DNA from: Candidatus Microthrix subdominans
Lineage (GTDB): Bacteria > Actinomycetota > Acidimicrobiia > Acidimicrobiales > Microtrichaceae
DNA: 64,000 nt
Reading direction: 5' to 3'
Assembly (NCBI GenBank): GCA_016719385.1
Contig: JADJZA010000009.1
Coordinates: forward strand, 62,001-126,000
Shown here piece by piece: positions 8,658-17,246 of this stretch (the first letter of the stretch is position 1; each line of letters starts with the position of its first letter). Position numbers and translations under genes: made by a program. The notes beneath the pieces are model-generated. The model saw only the letters and a list, made by a program, of their open reading frames with translations. It was not told the origin of the DNA and searched no databases.

Positions 8658-9350
8658 TTAGCGGCGGCTGGCCAGGCGGCGGTCGCGGGCGTCCCGGCGG
8701 ATCTGCCAACGCTCGGCCATCGTCGTCTCACTGCGGCGGGCACGGCGACGCTGGCGGGGCGGGCGGGGACGCTCGACCGAGGCCTGCTTCCACACCTTGA
8801 CGAAGCGCTGTCCGGCCGTGCCGACGTTGAGGACCAGCATGAGGATCAGGGCGGGGATCATCAGCATGGGGAACAGCAGGGCGACCAGGAGGATGATGAA
8901 GCGCTCCGCCCGTTCGACCATGCCGCCGCTGGCGTCAAAGCCGAGCGATTCGGCCTTGGCCCGGATGTAGCTCACCCAGGAGGCGCTGGCGAGCACGGCG
9001 ACCGGCAGCCACACCCAGTTGGGCTGGTTTTGGCTGTAGTTGATGGCGATCGCGCCGAACAGCAGCGCATCGGTGACGCGGTCGCTGACCGAGTCGAAGA
9101 AGGCCCCACGAGGCCCTGCGGTGCCCGACGCCTTGGCCACAGCACCGTCGAGCAGGTCGGGCACGCCGGTGAGCACGACGAACAGCAGCCCGAGGTGCCA
9201 CCAACCGAAGCTGATGACGACCGCAGCGCCCACCGCCATGACCAGCCCCGCGATGGTGAGGTGGTCGGCCGTGATGCCGGTGCGCTTGATCTGCTGGCCG
9301 ACCGGTTTGAGCTTGGCCTCGACCTGAGGACGGAAGTTTCCGTCGAACAT
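8658..9350 (-). CDS. pgsA: CDP-alcohol phosphatidyltransferase, phosphatidylinositol (phosphate) synthase type
   Basis: 230 residues, membrane-embedded. It transfers a phosphatidyl group from CDP-diacylglycerol to inositol (phosphate), providing the substrate for PimA. The family signature runs from Asp65 to Asp90: DLLDG, then G82, FFD86 and D90. The usual AR after DG is AK here (Lys73). The following stretch VSYIRAKAESLG and MVERAERFI closely matches mycobacterial PgsA rather than phosphatidylglycerol phosphate synthases. Several hydrophobic helices and a basic C-terminal tail (RPRPPRQRRRARR) are visible. The ATG at 9350 is preferred because of a GGGAGA ribosome site five bases upstream. A longer frame to 9386 is less likely. 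Confidence 0.9.
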   Translation of the reverse strand: MFDGNFRPQVEAKLKPVGQQIKRTGITADHLTIAGLVMAVGAAVVISFGWWHLGLLFVVLTGVPDLLDGAVAKASGTAGPRGAFFDSVSDRVTDALLFGAIAINYSQNQPNWVWLPVAVLASASWVSYIRAKAESLGFDASGGMVERAERFIILLVALLFPMLMIPALILMLVLNVGTAGQRFVKVWKQASVERPRPPRQRRRARRSETTMAERWQIRRDARDRRLASRR

Positions 9351-9458
9351 GCTGTCTCCCCTCGGGGTGCTAACTCTTGCAAGCATAGCGACCCGGGTGT
9401 CTTCTGTGAAGCGTAGACGCTCGACGGGTGCCGGACGGACCTCTCGGACCCGGGTGGT

Positions 9459-9956
9459 TCAGGCGCCGGGCTGCGGGTCCCAGCGCTCCGGGTTCTCCTC
9501 GGCGAACCACTCGACGATCTCGCCGTTGACACCGTCGATCAGCACGATGCCGCGGTTCTGGGGCGGGTTCTCGTTTGAGTAGATGAGAATGCGCCAGGTC
9601 GGGGTGGAGCGCCAACCCCGCCACACCTGCTGTGCCGACGCGTGCCCGACCGGGAACCCGACGACAGAACCGGCGGTGGCGAACGCCTGCTGGTCGTCGA
9701 CCGCCAAGGTGCGGCCGGCGATCAGCCCGTACAGGCCGAAGACCGCCAGCAGCGCGCCGGCGACGGCGACCCCGGTGTTGACCACCGCCTCACCTTTGTA
9801 GGCGATGGAGACGGCGATGGCGGCCACGCCGAGCAGGAGGTAGATCAGCGCCGGGATGCGGCGACGGTTGTTGTTGGGGAACGTCACCGGGCCGACGAAG
9901 TTGGTCATGTCGAGGTCGTCGGGCAGTTCGTCGATGTGTTCGGCCTCGTCAGTCAT
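9459..9956 (-). CDS. Two-span membrane protein, unknown function
   Basis: 165 residues. An acidic N-terminus (DEAEHIDELPDDLDM) is followed by two hydrophobic helices around residues 36-51 (IYLLLGVAAIAVSIAY) and 60-83 (NTGVAVAGALLAVFGLYGLI). The C-terminal half is soluble and rich in W and D (VWRGWRSTPTWRILIYS, EIVEWFAEENPERW). Its ATG lies inside the end of the HIT gene (8-bp overlap), so it is co-translated with the thrS-HIT-pgsA group. No family is recognised. The position suggests a link to phosphatidylinositol metabolism, but nothing in the sequence proves it. Confidence 0.8.
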   Translation of the reverse strand: MTDEAEHIDELPDDLDMTNFVGPVTFPNNNRRRIPALIYLLLGVAAIAVSIAYKGEAVVNTGVAVAGALLAVFGLYGLIAGRTLAVDDQQAFATAGSVVGFPVGHASAQQVWRGWRSTPTWRILIYSNENPPQNRGIVLIDGVNGEIVEWFAEENPERWDPQPGA

Positions 9957-10491
9957 TGGCCTGTCCTTTCATCCAAGCAGGGGGTGCCCCGCCGGGCCAC
10001 CCGGCGCGTAGGCGGTCCCAGGCCTCGGGCAGCGACACCGGCAGGGTGCGGGTGTCGGCGGTGGCGGTCATGAAGTTGGCGTCGCCTGCCCAGCGGGGCA
10101 CGACGTGGACGTGGAGATGGTCGCTCTGGGAACCGCCGGCCTCCGCCCCGAGGTTGACGCCGACGTTGACGGCGTCGCAGCCCAGGCCCTCCCGGCAGGC
10201 GACCGTTGCGTCGCGCACCATCGGCCACAGCTCGGCGAACTCCTCGTCGTTCAGGTCGTCCAGCCCGGCGACGCCGCGGTTGGGCAGCACCATGACGTGG
10301 CCGGCGGTGTAGGGGAACAGGTTCAACAGTGCAAAGCAGCGACGGCCGCGGGCGACGACGAACTTCTCGCGGTCACCCTCTGGTGCGCCGAGGATGCGCT
10401 CGAACAGCGTGCCCTCGGCGTCGCCCGGCGGGTCGCCCAGCGTCGAGACGTAGTTCGATCGCCAGGTGCTCCACAAGTGATCGAGCGTCAC
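9949..10491 (-). CDS. HIT-domain nucleotide hydrolase/phosphorylase
   Basis: 180 residues with the histidine triad HLHVHVVPRW (residues 125-134) and the fold landmarks LLNLFPYTAGHVMVLPNR and NVGVNLG...AGGSQSDH. It corresponds by position and sequence to the mycobacterial HIT protein between thrS and pgsA, which acts on diadenosine tetraphosphate. The substrate here is inferred. The start is a GTG at 10491 overlapping the thrS stop (GTGA). A longer open frame upstream is only the antisense-free shadow of thrS coding sequence. The stop overlaps the following membrane-protein gene. Confidence 0.92.
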   Translation of the reverse strand: MTLDHLWSTWRSNYVSTLGDPPGDAEGTLFERILGAPEGDREKFVVARGRRCFALLNLFPYTAGHVMVLPNRGVAGLDDLNDEEFAELWPMVRDATVACREGLGCDAVNVGVNLGAEAGGSQSDHLHVHVVPRWAGDANFMTATADTRTLPVSLPEAWDRLRAGWPGGAPPAWMKGQAND

Positions 10492-12567
10492 GACGGACCG
10501 GGGCGCGAGGCGGCCTCGATCACCGCCTGGGGGACGCCGTCGGGGTCGAGCGAGCCGGCATCGACACCGACGGGCGTGCCCGGCCCGGCTCCGATGCCCT
10601 TGGACTCCACCTCGGCTGCCAGCCGCTCGAGGAAGGCGTCGACCGACACGTCCCGCTCGACCGAGCCACCCCGGGGGTTGACGCCCACAGTGTGGTGGGC
10701 CACATCGTCGTCCCCGACGACCAACACGTAGGGCAGCTTCTGCCCCTTGGCGTTGCGGATGCGCTTGCCCAACGTGTCGTTGGCCTCGATCACCTCGGGG
10801 CGATACCCCGCCGTGCGCAGCCGTGCGGCCAGGTCGTGGGCGTAGTCGTCGTGGGCGTCGGCCACCGGCAGGATGGCCACCTGCACCGGGGCCAGCCAGG
10901 TGGGGAACGCCCCGGCATAGTGCTCGACCAGCACGCCGAAAAAGCGCTCGACCGAACCGAACAGCGCCCGGTGGATCATGATCGGCCGGTGCCGCTCGCC
11001 GTCGGAGCCCACGTACTCCAGCTCGAAGCGTTGGGGCAGCTGGAAGTCGACCTGAATCGTCGACATCTGCCAAGTGCGGCCGATGGCGTCGCGGGCCTGC
11101 ACCGAGATCTTGGGGCCGTAGAAGGCACCGCCGCCGGGATCCATCACCAGGTCGAGGCCTTGGGTAACGGCGACCTGGCGCAGCGCCTCGGTGGCCTCGT
11201 CCCACTCCTCGTCGGTGCCGACCGCCTTCTCTTCGGGCTTGGTGGACAGCTCGAGGTAGAAGTCATCGAGGCCGTAGTCGCGCAGCAACGACAGCACGAA
11301 GTCGAGCAACGACGACAGCTCCTCCCCCATGTTCTCCTTGGTGGTGAAGATGTGGGCATCGTCCATCGTCAGGCCGCGCACCCGGGTGAGGCCGTGCAGC
11401 ACGCCGGACTTCTCGTAGCGGTACACCGTGCCGAACTCGAACATGCGCAGCGGCAGCTCGCGGTAGCTGCGCATGCCGGCTCTTGAAGATCAGGATGTGG
11501 AACGGGCAGTTCATCGGCTTGAGGTAGTAGTTGGTCGCCTCGCCGTCGCCGTCCAGGTCGAGTTGCATCGGGGGGAACATGCCGTCGGCGAACCAGTCGA
11601 GGTGCCCCGAGATCTGGAACAGCTTTTCCTTGGTGATGTGGGGGGAGTTGACGAACTCGTAGCCCGCCTCGGCGTGGCGCTTGCGGGAGTAGTCCTCCAT
11701 CAGCATTCGGACGATGCCGCCCTTGGGGTGGAACACCGCCAGCCCGGAGCCGATCTCCTCGGGAAAGCTGAACAGGTCGAGCTCGACCCCCAGCTTGCGG
11801 TGGTCGCGCGCTGCGGCCTGCTCGAGCCGCTCGAGGTGGGCGGTCAGGTCGTCCTTGGAGGTCCAGGCCGTGCCGTAGATGCGTTGGAGCATCGGGTTGG
11901 CCTCCGAGCCCCGGAAGTAGGCGCCGGCCACCCGCATCAGCTTGAACCAGCCCAGCTTGCCGGTCGACGGCACGTGAGGGCCGCGGCACATGTCGACAAA
12001 GCCGTCGCCGTTGCGATAGAAGCTGATCGTCTCACCGGCGGGGGCCTCCCCGTCCGAATCGTCACCACCGGACGCGGCGGACATGAACGCCTGCTTGTAG
12101 GGGTGGTCGCCCATCTCGGCCATCGCATCGTCCAGCTCGAGTTCGTACCGCTCGAAAGGCTGGTTGGACTTGATGATCCGGCGCATCCGCTCTTCGATGC
12201 GGGCCAGGTCGCCCTCGGAGAAGGTGCCGCCATCGGGCAGTTCGAAGTCGTAGTAGAAGCCGTCCTCGATCGGCGGGCCGCCGGCGAACGTGGCGCCCGG
12301 CCACAGGTCGAGCACCGCCTGGGCGAGGACGTGGGCGGTCGAGTGCCGCAGGTGTTCGAGCACCTCCGGGTCGCGCTTGGTGAGGAAACGCACCTCGGCC
12401 CCGTCGGGCAGCGGCGCCGACAGGTCGCTGGGATGGCCGTTCACCTCGGCGATCAGCACCGCCTTGGCCAGGCCCGAACCGATGTCGGCGGCCAGGTCGG
12501 CCCCCGTGGCACCGTCGGTGAGCTCTCGCTGAGAACCGTCGGGAAGGGTGACCGTGATCGCTGACAT
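10488..12567 (-). CDS. thrS: Threonine--tRNA ligase, reading frame broken by one base
   Basis: Charges tRNA-Thr. The first frame (12567 to about 11475) carries the TGS domain, the editing-domain HSTAHVLA motif, MCRGPHVPSTGKLGWFK, and the catalytic-core PMNCPFHILIFKSR with the zinc cysteine. The second frame (from about 11474 to 10488) continues with RSYRELPLRMFEFGTVYRYE, the LTRVRG segment, the MIHRALFGSVERF motif 3 and the anticodon-binding domain. The join lies at CGG-C-ATG around 11473-11478; removing the single C at 11475 restores one frame of about 692 codons, the usual length. Because the gene is normally essential and both halves are well conserved, a sequencing error is the simplest explanation. 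It heads the pgsA-pimA group. Confidence 0.93.
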
Positions 12568-12616
12568 AAGGGGACCGAGGCTACTCGTCCGGGTACGGAA
12601 CCCGGAAGCGGGTTGC

Positions 12617-13609
12617 CTAGGCCCGCACGAGCGGCCTTGGCTGCAGCACCGTCGCCGACGAGGCCCGGCTGAGCATGTCGTCGTGGTCGGAGGATGTGTC
12701 GACCACGGCGGCGGCCTGTTCCCTGGCTGCGGCCGGGTCCGGCGCCGGCACCGGGGAGCTACCGGCCGGCACCAGCGGGCGCGCCGCCAGGACCGATCCG
12801 GACGAGGGGCGCGTGGCGCCGCTCTGGGTGGGGCTCGACGTACCGGTGCGCAGGTGGCGGCCGTGGCGCACCTCGCCGCCGGCGCCGGTGAGCACCGTCG
12901 AGGAGGACGCAGGAGCGGTGGCCGGTGCGCTGGGCTGCTCCGGCTTGGCCGCCTTGGTGGCGTAGGTGTCGTTGTACTCCTGGCCGGTCAGGCGGCGGAT
13001 CTCGAACATCACCTCGTCGGTCAGCTGACGCAGCGCCATGCGATCGTCGAGGCGGTCGAGGTAGCGCTCGGGCGAGATCGGTTGACCGAAGCGGATGTGC
13101 ACGTTGCGGAACGGCCGCGGGAACTTGGCGTCGGGGGGTTGCACCTGGACCGTGCCAAGGACGCCCACCGGCACGATGGGCGAGTTGGTCTCGATCGCCA
13201 AGCGAGCGATGCCGGTGTGCCCCTTGTGCAGGTCGCCGGTGCGGCTGCGGGTGCCCTCCGGGTAGATGCCAAACAGCTCCCCGCGGTTGAGCACGTCCGC
13301 TGCTGCGTCGAGCGCAGCCTGGGCGTGCTCCCCGCCGCGCCGGTCGATCGGGATCATGCCCATCGCCGGGAACAGTACCTTGGTCTTCCAATCGTCCAAG
13401 TACTCGGCTTTGCCCACGTAGGTGATGCGACGGGGCAGCGAGCAGGGCACGAAGAACGAATCCAGCACCGACAGGTGGTTGGGGGCGATGATGGCGCCGC
13501 CATCGGTGGGGATGTTCTCAAGGCCGTCGGTGCTCACTCGCCACGCAAAGTTGAAGAGCGGCGAGAACCGCCTTGATGGGTTTTGGAGTTGTCCGAACTC
13601 GAGTTGCAT
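12617..13609 (-). CDS. plsC: 1-acyl-sn-glycerol-3-phosphate acyltransferase family protein (PlsC type)
   Basis: 330 residues. The N-terminal about 220 form a PlsC-type acyltransferase with the HX4D motif in APNHLSVLDSFF, the acceptor-binding EGTRSR in IYPEGTRSRTGD, and PIVPVGVLGT. Such enzymes acylate lysophosphatidic acid at the inner membrane face. The last about 105 residues are a low-complexity Pro/Ala/Ser/Thr tail without recognisable domain, absent from most PlsC proteins and likely disordered. A good ribosome site (GGGGAG) precedes the ATG. The 190-bp region upstream up to mshC is non-coding and comparatively AT-rich, a plausible promoter region. Which acyltransferase step it performs is not certain. 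Confidence 0.87.
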   Translation of the reverse strand: MQLEFGQLQNPSRRFSPLFNFAWRVSTDGLENIPTDGGAIIAPNHLSVLDSFFVPCSLPRRITYVGKAEYLDDWKTKVLFPAMGMIPIDRRGGEHAQAALDAAADVLNRGELFGIYPEGTRSRTGDLHKGHTGIARLAIETNSPIVPVGVLGTVQVQPPDAKFPRPFRNVHIRFGQPISPERYLDRLDDRMALRQLTDEVMFEIRRLTGQEYNDTYATKAAKPEQPSAPATAPASSSTVLTGAGGEVRHGRHLRTGTSSPTQSGATRPSSGSVLAARPLVPAGSSPVPAPDPAAAREQAAAVVDTSSDHDDMLSRASSATVLQPRPLVRA

Positions 13610-13800
13610 GTACTCCCCTTACCTTTCGGTCACCTGCGGAACGCACTCATGCTGATCGCAGTTTGCGCTCCTTCATGAAGTTTTGGTGACGGCCCATTCT
13701 GTCCTATGCCCATGATGATTGGTACCGCTAACGGGCGATTTCTCATTCGGACCTGAGAATTTTCATGGCGACAACGTAAGGCCGACGCCGGGTGGGCGGC

Positions 13801-14919
13801 TCAGCGCTCGAAGTCGACGCCGAGCAGCATGGCCGCCTCCGACACGCCCTCGCCTCGTTCGGCCGCAGCATCGATCGCAGCGATCGCAGCCGGCGTGTCC
13901 AGGTCGTCGTCCAGCGCGGCCCGCACGTCGTCCAACGCGCCGGTCCCCTCCCCCGCCGCCAGCCAGCGCTCCCAGCGTCGCTGGGCGTCCGGCATCAGCT
14001 CGTCGGAGTACTCCCACTCGGTGCGGTAGTGGTTGGTGAGCACGCCGAGCCGGATCGCCATCGGGTGAAACGATTTGGACAGCTCGCTGACGAACACCAG
14101 GTTCCCCAGCGACTTCGACATCTTCTCGCCGTCCATGCGGACCATGGCCTGGTGCATCCAGTGGCGCACCAGCGGCTCGCCGGTGGCGGCCTCGGACTGG
14201 GCGGCCTCGCACTCGTGGTGAGGGAAGATCAGGTCGCTGCCGCCGCCGTGCAGATCGATGGTCGTGCCCAGCTCCCGCAGGCACAGCGCAGAGCACTCGA
14301 TGTGCCATCCGGGTCGGCCCGGGCCCCACATCGACTCCCAGGCCGGTTCGTCCTCGGCGGAGGGCTGCCACAGCACGAAGTCGAGCGGGTCCCGCTTGTT
14401 GGGGTCGTCGACGTTGCCGCCCCGTTCGGCGGCCAGCTCCAGCATCTCGTCGCGCGAGTAGCCGGACAGTTCACCGAAGCGCGGGAAGGTGGCCACCTCG
14501 AAGTACACCGAACCGCCCGCCTCATAGGCGTGACCGGTATCGATCACCATGCCGATGAACCCTCGGATGTCGGGGATGGCTGACGTCGCGCGGGGCTCGG
14601 AGTACGCCGGGAGCATGCCCAGCGCCTCCATGTCGGCATCGAAGCGGGCCATCTCCGCGGCTGCCAGGTCGAGGTAGTGCACGCCAAGCTCGCGTGCCTT
14701 GGGCAGGATCGAGTCGTCGACGTCGGTGATGTTGCGGACGGCCCGGGTCTCGTGCCCCGCGTCGCGCAGGCGGCGCTGCAACACGTCGTAGGTCAGGTAC
14801 GTCGCAGCGTGCCCCAGATGGGTGGAGTCGTACGGCGTGATTCCGCACGTGTACATCGTGACCACCGGTCCCGGCTCGAAGGGCACGATCTTGCGGCGAA
14901 GGGTGTCGTAGAGGCGCAC
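13801..14919 (-). CDS. mshC: L-cysteine:glucosaminyl-inositol ligase (mycothiol synthesis), CysRS paralogue
   Basis: About 372 residues, shorter than normal cysteinyl-tRNA synthetases because the C-terminal tRNA-binding part is missing. MshC couples cysteine to GlcN-Ins in the synthesis of mycothiol. The sequence MYTCGITPYDSTHLGHAATY (zinc Cys25 and HLGH at 34-37) is the MshC form, whereas CysRS has HIGHARTY. WGPGRPGWHIECSALCL, LHGGGSDLIFPHHE and the KMSKS loop (DGEKMSKSLGN) follow. The start is taken as GTG 14919, twelve bases after the npdG stop, where homology begins (VRLYDT). If MshC is wrong the alternative is a short CysS. Confidence 0.82.
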   Translation of the reverse strand: MRLYDTLRRKIVPFEPGPVVTMYTCGITPYDSTHLGHAATYLTYDVLQRRLRDAGHETRAVRNITDVDDSILPKARELGVHYLDLAAAEMARFDADMEALGMLPAYSEPRATSAIPDIRGFIGMVIDTGHAYEAGGSVYFEVATFPRFGELSGYSRDEMLELAAERGGNVDDPNKRDPLDFVLWQPSAEDEPAWESMWGPGRPGWHIECSALCLRELGTTIDLHGGGSDLIFPHHECEAAQSEAATGEPLVRHWMHQAMVRMDGEKMSKSLGNLVFVSELSKSFHPMAIRLGVLTNHYRTEWEYSDELMPDAQRRWERWLAAGEGTGALDDVRAALDDDLDTPAAIAAIDAAAERGEGVSEAAMLLGVDFER

Positions 14920-14930
14920 GGAGGTGGGCG

Positions 14931-15692
14931 TTACGCCTTGGCGGGCGCGGCTGTGTCCTTGGCGGCGGGTGCCTTGGAAGCGGCAGGCTTGGCGGCGGCC
15001 TGCGCGGTGCGGCCTGGGGACTTGGTGCGCCGGTTCTTGGGATCGATCCCGGTGAAGCGCACGGCGGCGCGGGTGCGGTACTTCACGTTGAGCTGCAACA
15101 GCACCGCAGCAAAGGCCTCGATCGGGGCGGCGTTGGACAGCTCGCCGGCATCCAGGCCACGCAGGTCGGGGATGGCGTTGACGATCTCGAGCGTCGTGTT
15201 GGTGGCCTCGTCGTGGTCGGAGCACACCAGCACGTCGGACTCGACCGGGTTGGCCAGGTCGCCGAGTTCCTTGGCGGGCACGTGGTGCATGGCCGCCGAC
15301 ACGAGCGACTGGGGAATGGCGGCCTGGATCGACGCCGCCACCGAGCCGCGGGGCGGCACGAGGGGCTGGAATTCGTGGGCCACCTTGGCCAGGGCGTTGG
15401 CCATCGAGATGACGACCTTGCCGGCCAGCAGGTCGGCCAGTGGCATCACGGTGGCGGCCGCAGCGTCCCAGGGCGTGGCCACGACGACGACGTCGGCACG
15501 GGCGGCGTCCTGGTTGTCGCCCGCATGCAGGTTGAGGTCCTTGTCCGGCCACTTGTCGGTGAGACCGTCGACCACCTCCATCGCCCGGTACTTGGACCGG
15601 GAACCGATCCACACCTCGTATCCAAGCGACGACAGTCGCACCGCCAGCCCGCTTCCGGCCGGTCCAGTTGCTCCAAGTACACCGATCTTCAT
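14931..15692 (-). CDS. npdG: NADPH-dependent F420 reductase
   Basis: 253 residues. It transfers hydride between NADP(H) and the deazaflavin F420, which implies F420 is used in this organism. An N-terminal Rossmann motif MKIGVLGATGPAGSGLA is followed by VVVVATPWDAAAATV, KVVISMANAL and the family stretch with VCSDHDEA and IPDLRGLDAGEL. The last about 30 residues are an Ala/Lys/Pro-rich tail not expected in the family. The ATG at 15692 is where homology starts. A longer open frame upstream runs antisense to the ABC gene and is ignored. It is followed closely by mshC, suggesting a two-gene redox-related transcript. Confidence 0.88.
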   Translation of the reverse strand: MKIGVLGATGPAGSGLAVRLSSLGYEVWIGSRSKYRAMEVVDGLTDKWPDKDLNLHAGDNQDAARADVVVVATPWDAAAATVMPLADLLAGKVVISMANALAKVAHEFQPLVPPRGSVAASIQAAIPQSLVSAAMHHVPAKELGDLANPVESDVLVCSDHDEATNTTLEIVNAIPDLRGLDAGELSNAAPIEAFAAVLLQLNVKYRTRAAVRFTGIDPKNRRTKSPGRTAQAAAKPAASKAPAAKDTAAPAKA

Positions 15693-15807
15693 GAGGGGCG
15701 ATGGTAGTTGGGGGTCACCATCCGGCCATGAATCGCCTCGGCGTGCGACGTGTGGGAGCGTCGGACGGCCGGCGAAACGGTCGCCGCCGATCCGACGGAG
15801 GTGGAAC

Positions 15808-16596
15808 GTGTCCCAGCCGCTGCTGTCGGTGGGCGGCCTGAGCGTGTGGCGGGGCGAGCGCCACCTGCTGTCCGATGTCACCTGGGCGGTGTTGTCCGGC
15901 GAGCGCTGGGTGGTGCTGGGCGCCAACGGCTCGGGCAAGACCACCCTGGTGCGGGTGGCCACCTGGTGGGACCGACCGTCCGCCGGCGAGCTGACCCTGC
16001 TCGGCCATCGGCTTGGCCGGGCCGACGTGCGCTCGGTGCGCACCGAGGTCGGGTTCGTCAGCGTGGCCTTCGCCGACAAGATCCGTCCCGGCGTCACCGC
16101 CCACGACGTGGTGGTCTCGGCGCGCCACGGCGCGTTGGAGACGTGGTGGCACCACTACACCGCCACCGATCACGAGCGGGCCGGAGCAGCGCTGGGCGAG
16201 ATGGGCATGGCCGGCTTCGGCGAGCGCGCCTTCGGATCGTTGAGCTCGGGCGAGCGCCAGCGGGTGCTGCTCGCCCGAGCCCTGATGGCCGACGCGCCAC
16301 TGATCGTCCTCGACGAGCCGTCGGCCGGGCTCGACCTGGGCGGCCGGGAGGATCTGCTCGGCCGGCTCGACCGCCTTGGCTCCAACCCGGAGGGCCCGGC
16401 TCAGGTGCTGATCACCCACCACCCCGAGGAGATCCCGCCCAGCTTCACCCATGTGTTGTTGATTCGCAACGGAATGGTGGGCGATGCCGGCCCGATCGAC
16501 GAGGTGCTAACCGCCGAGTCGCTCAGCGACACCTTCGGCCTGCCGCTCAACCTTGAGCGGCGCGACGGCCGATTTACCGCCTGGGCGGCGACCTAG
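15808..16596 (+). CDS. ABC transporter ATP-binding protein, orphan
   Basis: 262 residues with a complete nucleotide-binding domain: Walker A GANGSGKTT (residues 38-46), signature LSSGERQRVLLARAL, Walker B PLIVLDEPSAGLD and a switch histidine in LITHHPEEI. The GTG start has a good ribosome site (GGAGGTGGAAC). No permease or binding protein is adjacent; its neighbours are a divergent npdG and a toxin-antitoxin pair. The overall pattern (SVWRGERHLLSDVTW) resembles the single-domain ATPases of the ModF/YbbA-like group, but the transported substrate cannot be inferred, and a non-transport role is possible. Confidence 0.88.
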   Translation: MSQPLLSVGGLSVWRGERHLLSDVTWAVLSGERWVVLGANGSGKTTLVRVATWWDRPSAGELTLLGHRLGRADVRSVRTEVGFVSVAFADKIRPGVTAHDVVVSARHGALETWWHHYTATDHERAGAALGEMGMAGFGERAFGSLSSGERQRVLLARALMADAPLIVLDEPSAGLDLGGREDLLGRLDRLGSNPEGPAQVLITHHPEEIPPSFTHVLLIRNGMVGDAGPIDEVLTAESLSDTFGLPLNLERRDGRFTAWAAT

Positions 16597-16622
16597 CCGT
16601 ACTTGTACGGCTTCGGTACCAT
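16596..16622 (+). promoter_or_regulatory. Palindrome and -10-like element before the toxin-antitoxin pair
   Basis: A perfect inverted repeat GCCGTAC-TT-GTACGGC (16596-16611) starts at the last base of the ABC gene stop. It is followed at 16617-16622 by TACCAT, a good actinobacterial -10 hexamer, six bases before the antitoxin ATG, as in leaderless transcripts. Antitoxins of this type usually repress their own operon through such palindromes. It could also serve as a terminator for the ABC gene. Confidence 0.45.
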
Positions 16623-16628
16623 GCCCGT

Positions 16629-16874
16629 ATGGCCACCAAGACAACCATCAATTTCGATGACGAGATGGAAGCCGCACTCGCCGAGTTGGTGGCCATCGAC
16701 GGCACCAAGAGGCTGGCGATCAAACGTTCGCTCCTCGCCGAAGTGAAACGACGGCGCCGAAGTCAGGCGATGATCGACCTGATCGCATCGTGGGAAGCCG
16801 AGGATGGGCAAATCGACGCCGAGCACCTCGCGTGGGCCGACGCGGTGCTCGACCGGCAGGGAGTCGATCGATGA
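16629..16874 (+). CDS. VapB-like antitoxin
   Basis: 81 residues. The N-terminus MATKTTINFDDEMEAALAEL has the ribbon-helix-helix pattern seen in VapB-type DNA-binding antitoxins. A basic linker (EVKRRRRSQ) and an acidic, tryptophan-bearing C-terminus (SWEAEDGQIDAEHLAWAD) that would occupy the toxin groove follow. The stop overlaps the toxin ATG by four bases (ATGA), the standard arrangement. It probably neutralises the PIN toxin and autoregulates through the palindrome just upstream. The family is assigned by pattern and context. Confidence 0.8.
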   Translation: MATKTTINFDDEMEAALAELVAIDGTKRLAIKRSLLAEVKRRRRSQAMIDLIASWEAEDGQIDAEHLAWADAVLDRQGVDR

Positions 16875-17224
16875 TCATCGATGCCGGCCCGTTGATCGTC
16901 GACGGTGAGCGGGTCAACTCGCGGCTATGGGCGCTGATCAAGCGGGCAACCGAGCGCGGCGACGACCTTCACACGACGCATCCCGTGCTCGCTCAGGTGT
17001 GGCGGGACCCAACCCGACAGGCAAACCTGGCACGAGCGCTGCGCAGTTTCGATATCCACCCGCTCGACGAGTCGAGGAGTGTCGGTCGGCGGCTCGCCGC
17101 AACCGGAACGTCCGATGTCGTCGATGCTCACCTGGCGGTCGTTGCGGAGCAGCTCGGAACCTTCATCCTGACGGGAGACCCTGATGACATGACGGCGCTC
17201 AACGCCCGATTCGAGCTCTACTGA
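16871..17224 (+). CDS. VapC-like PIN-domain toxin
   Basis: 117 residues. PIN nucleases cleave tRNA or other RNAs when the antitoxin is degraded. Acidic site residues visible are Asp4 in MIIDAGPL, the pair in TSDVVDAHLA and the aspartates in ILTGDPDDM. At the position of the usual second acidic residue the sequence is PVLAQVWRD, with Gln instead of Glu, as in a subset of actinobacterial PIN proteins. The ATG at 16871 overlaps the antitoxin stop. An in-frame upstream extension is antitoxin sequence. Whether it is active cannot be read from sequence. Confidence 0.8.
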   Translation: MIIDAGPLIVDGERVNSRLWALIKRATERGDDLHTTHPVLAQVWRDPTRQANLARALRSFDIHPLDESRSVGRRLAATGTSDVVDAHLAVVAEQLGTFILTGDPDDMTALNARFELY

Positions 17225-17246
17225 CCTGGTTGTTCGGTGAGGACGA

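Noticed and set aside
13801..14919. Ordinary cysteinyl-tRNA synthetase
   Set aside because: The motif is HLGHAATY rather than HIGHARTY and the C-terminal anticodon part is missing; MshC fits better.
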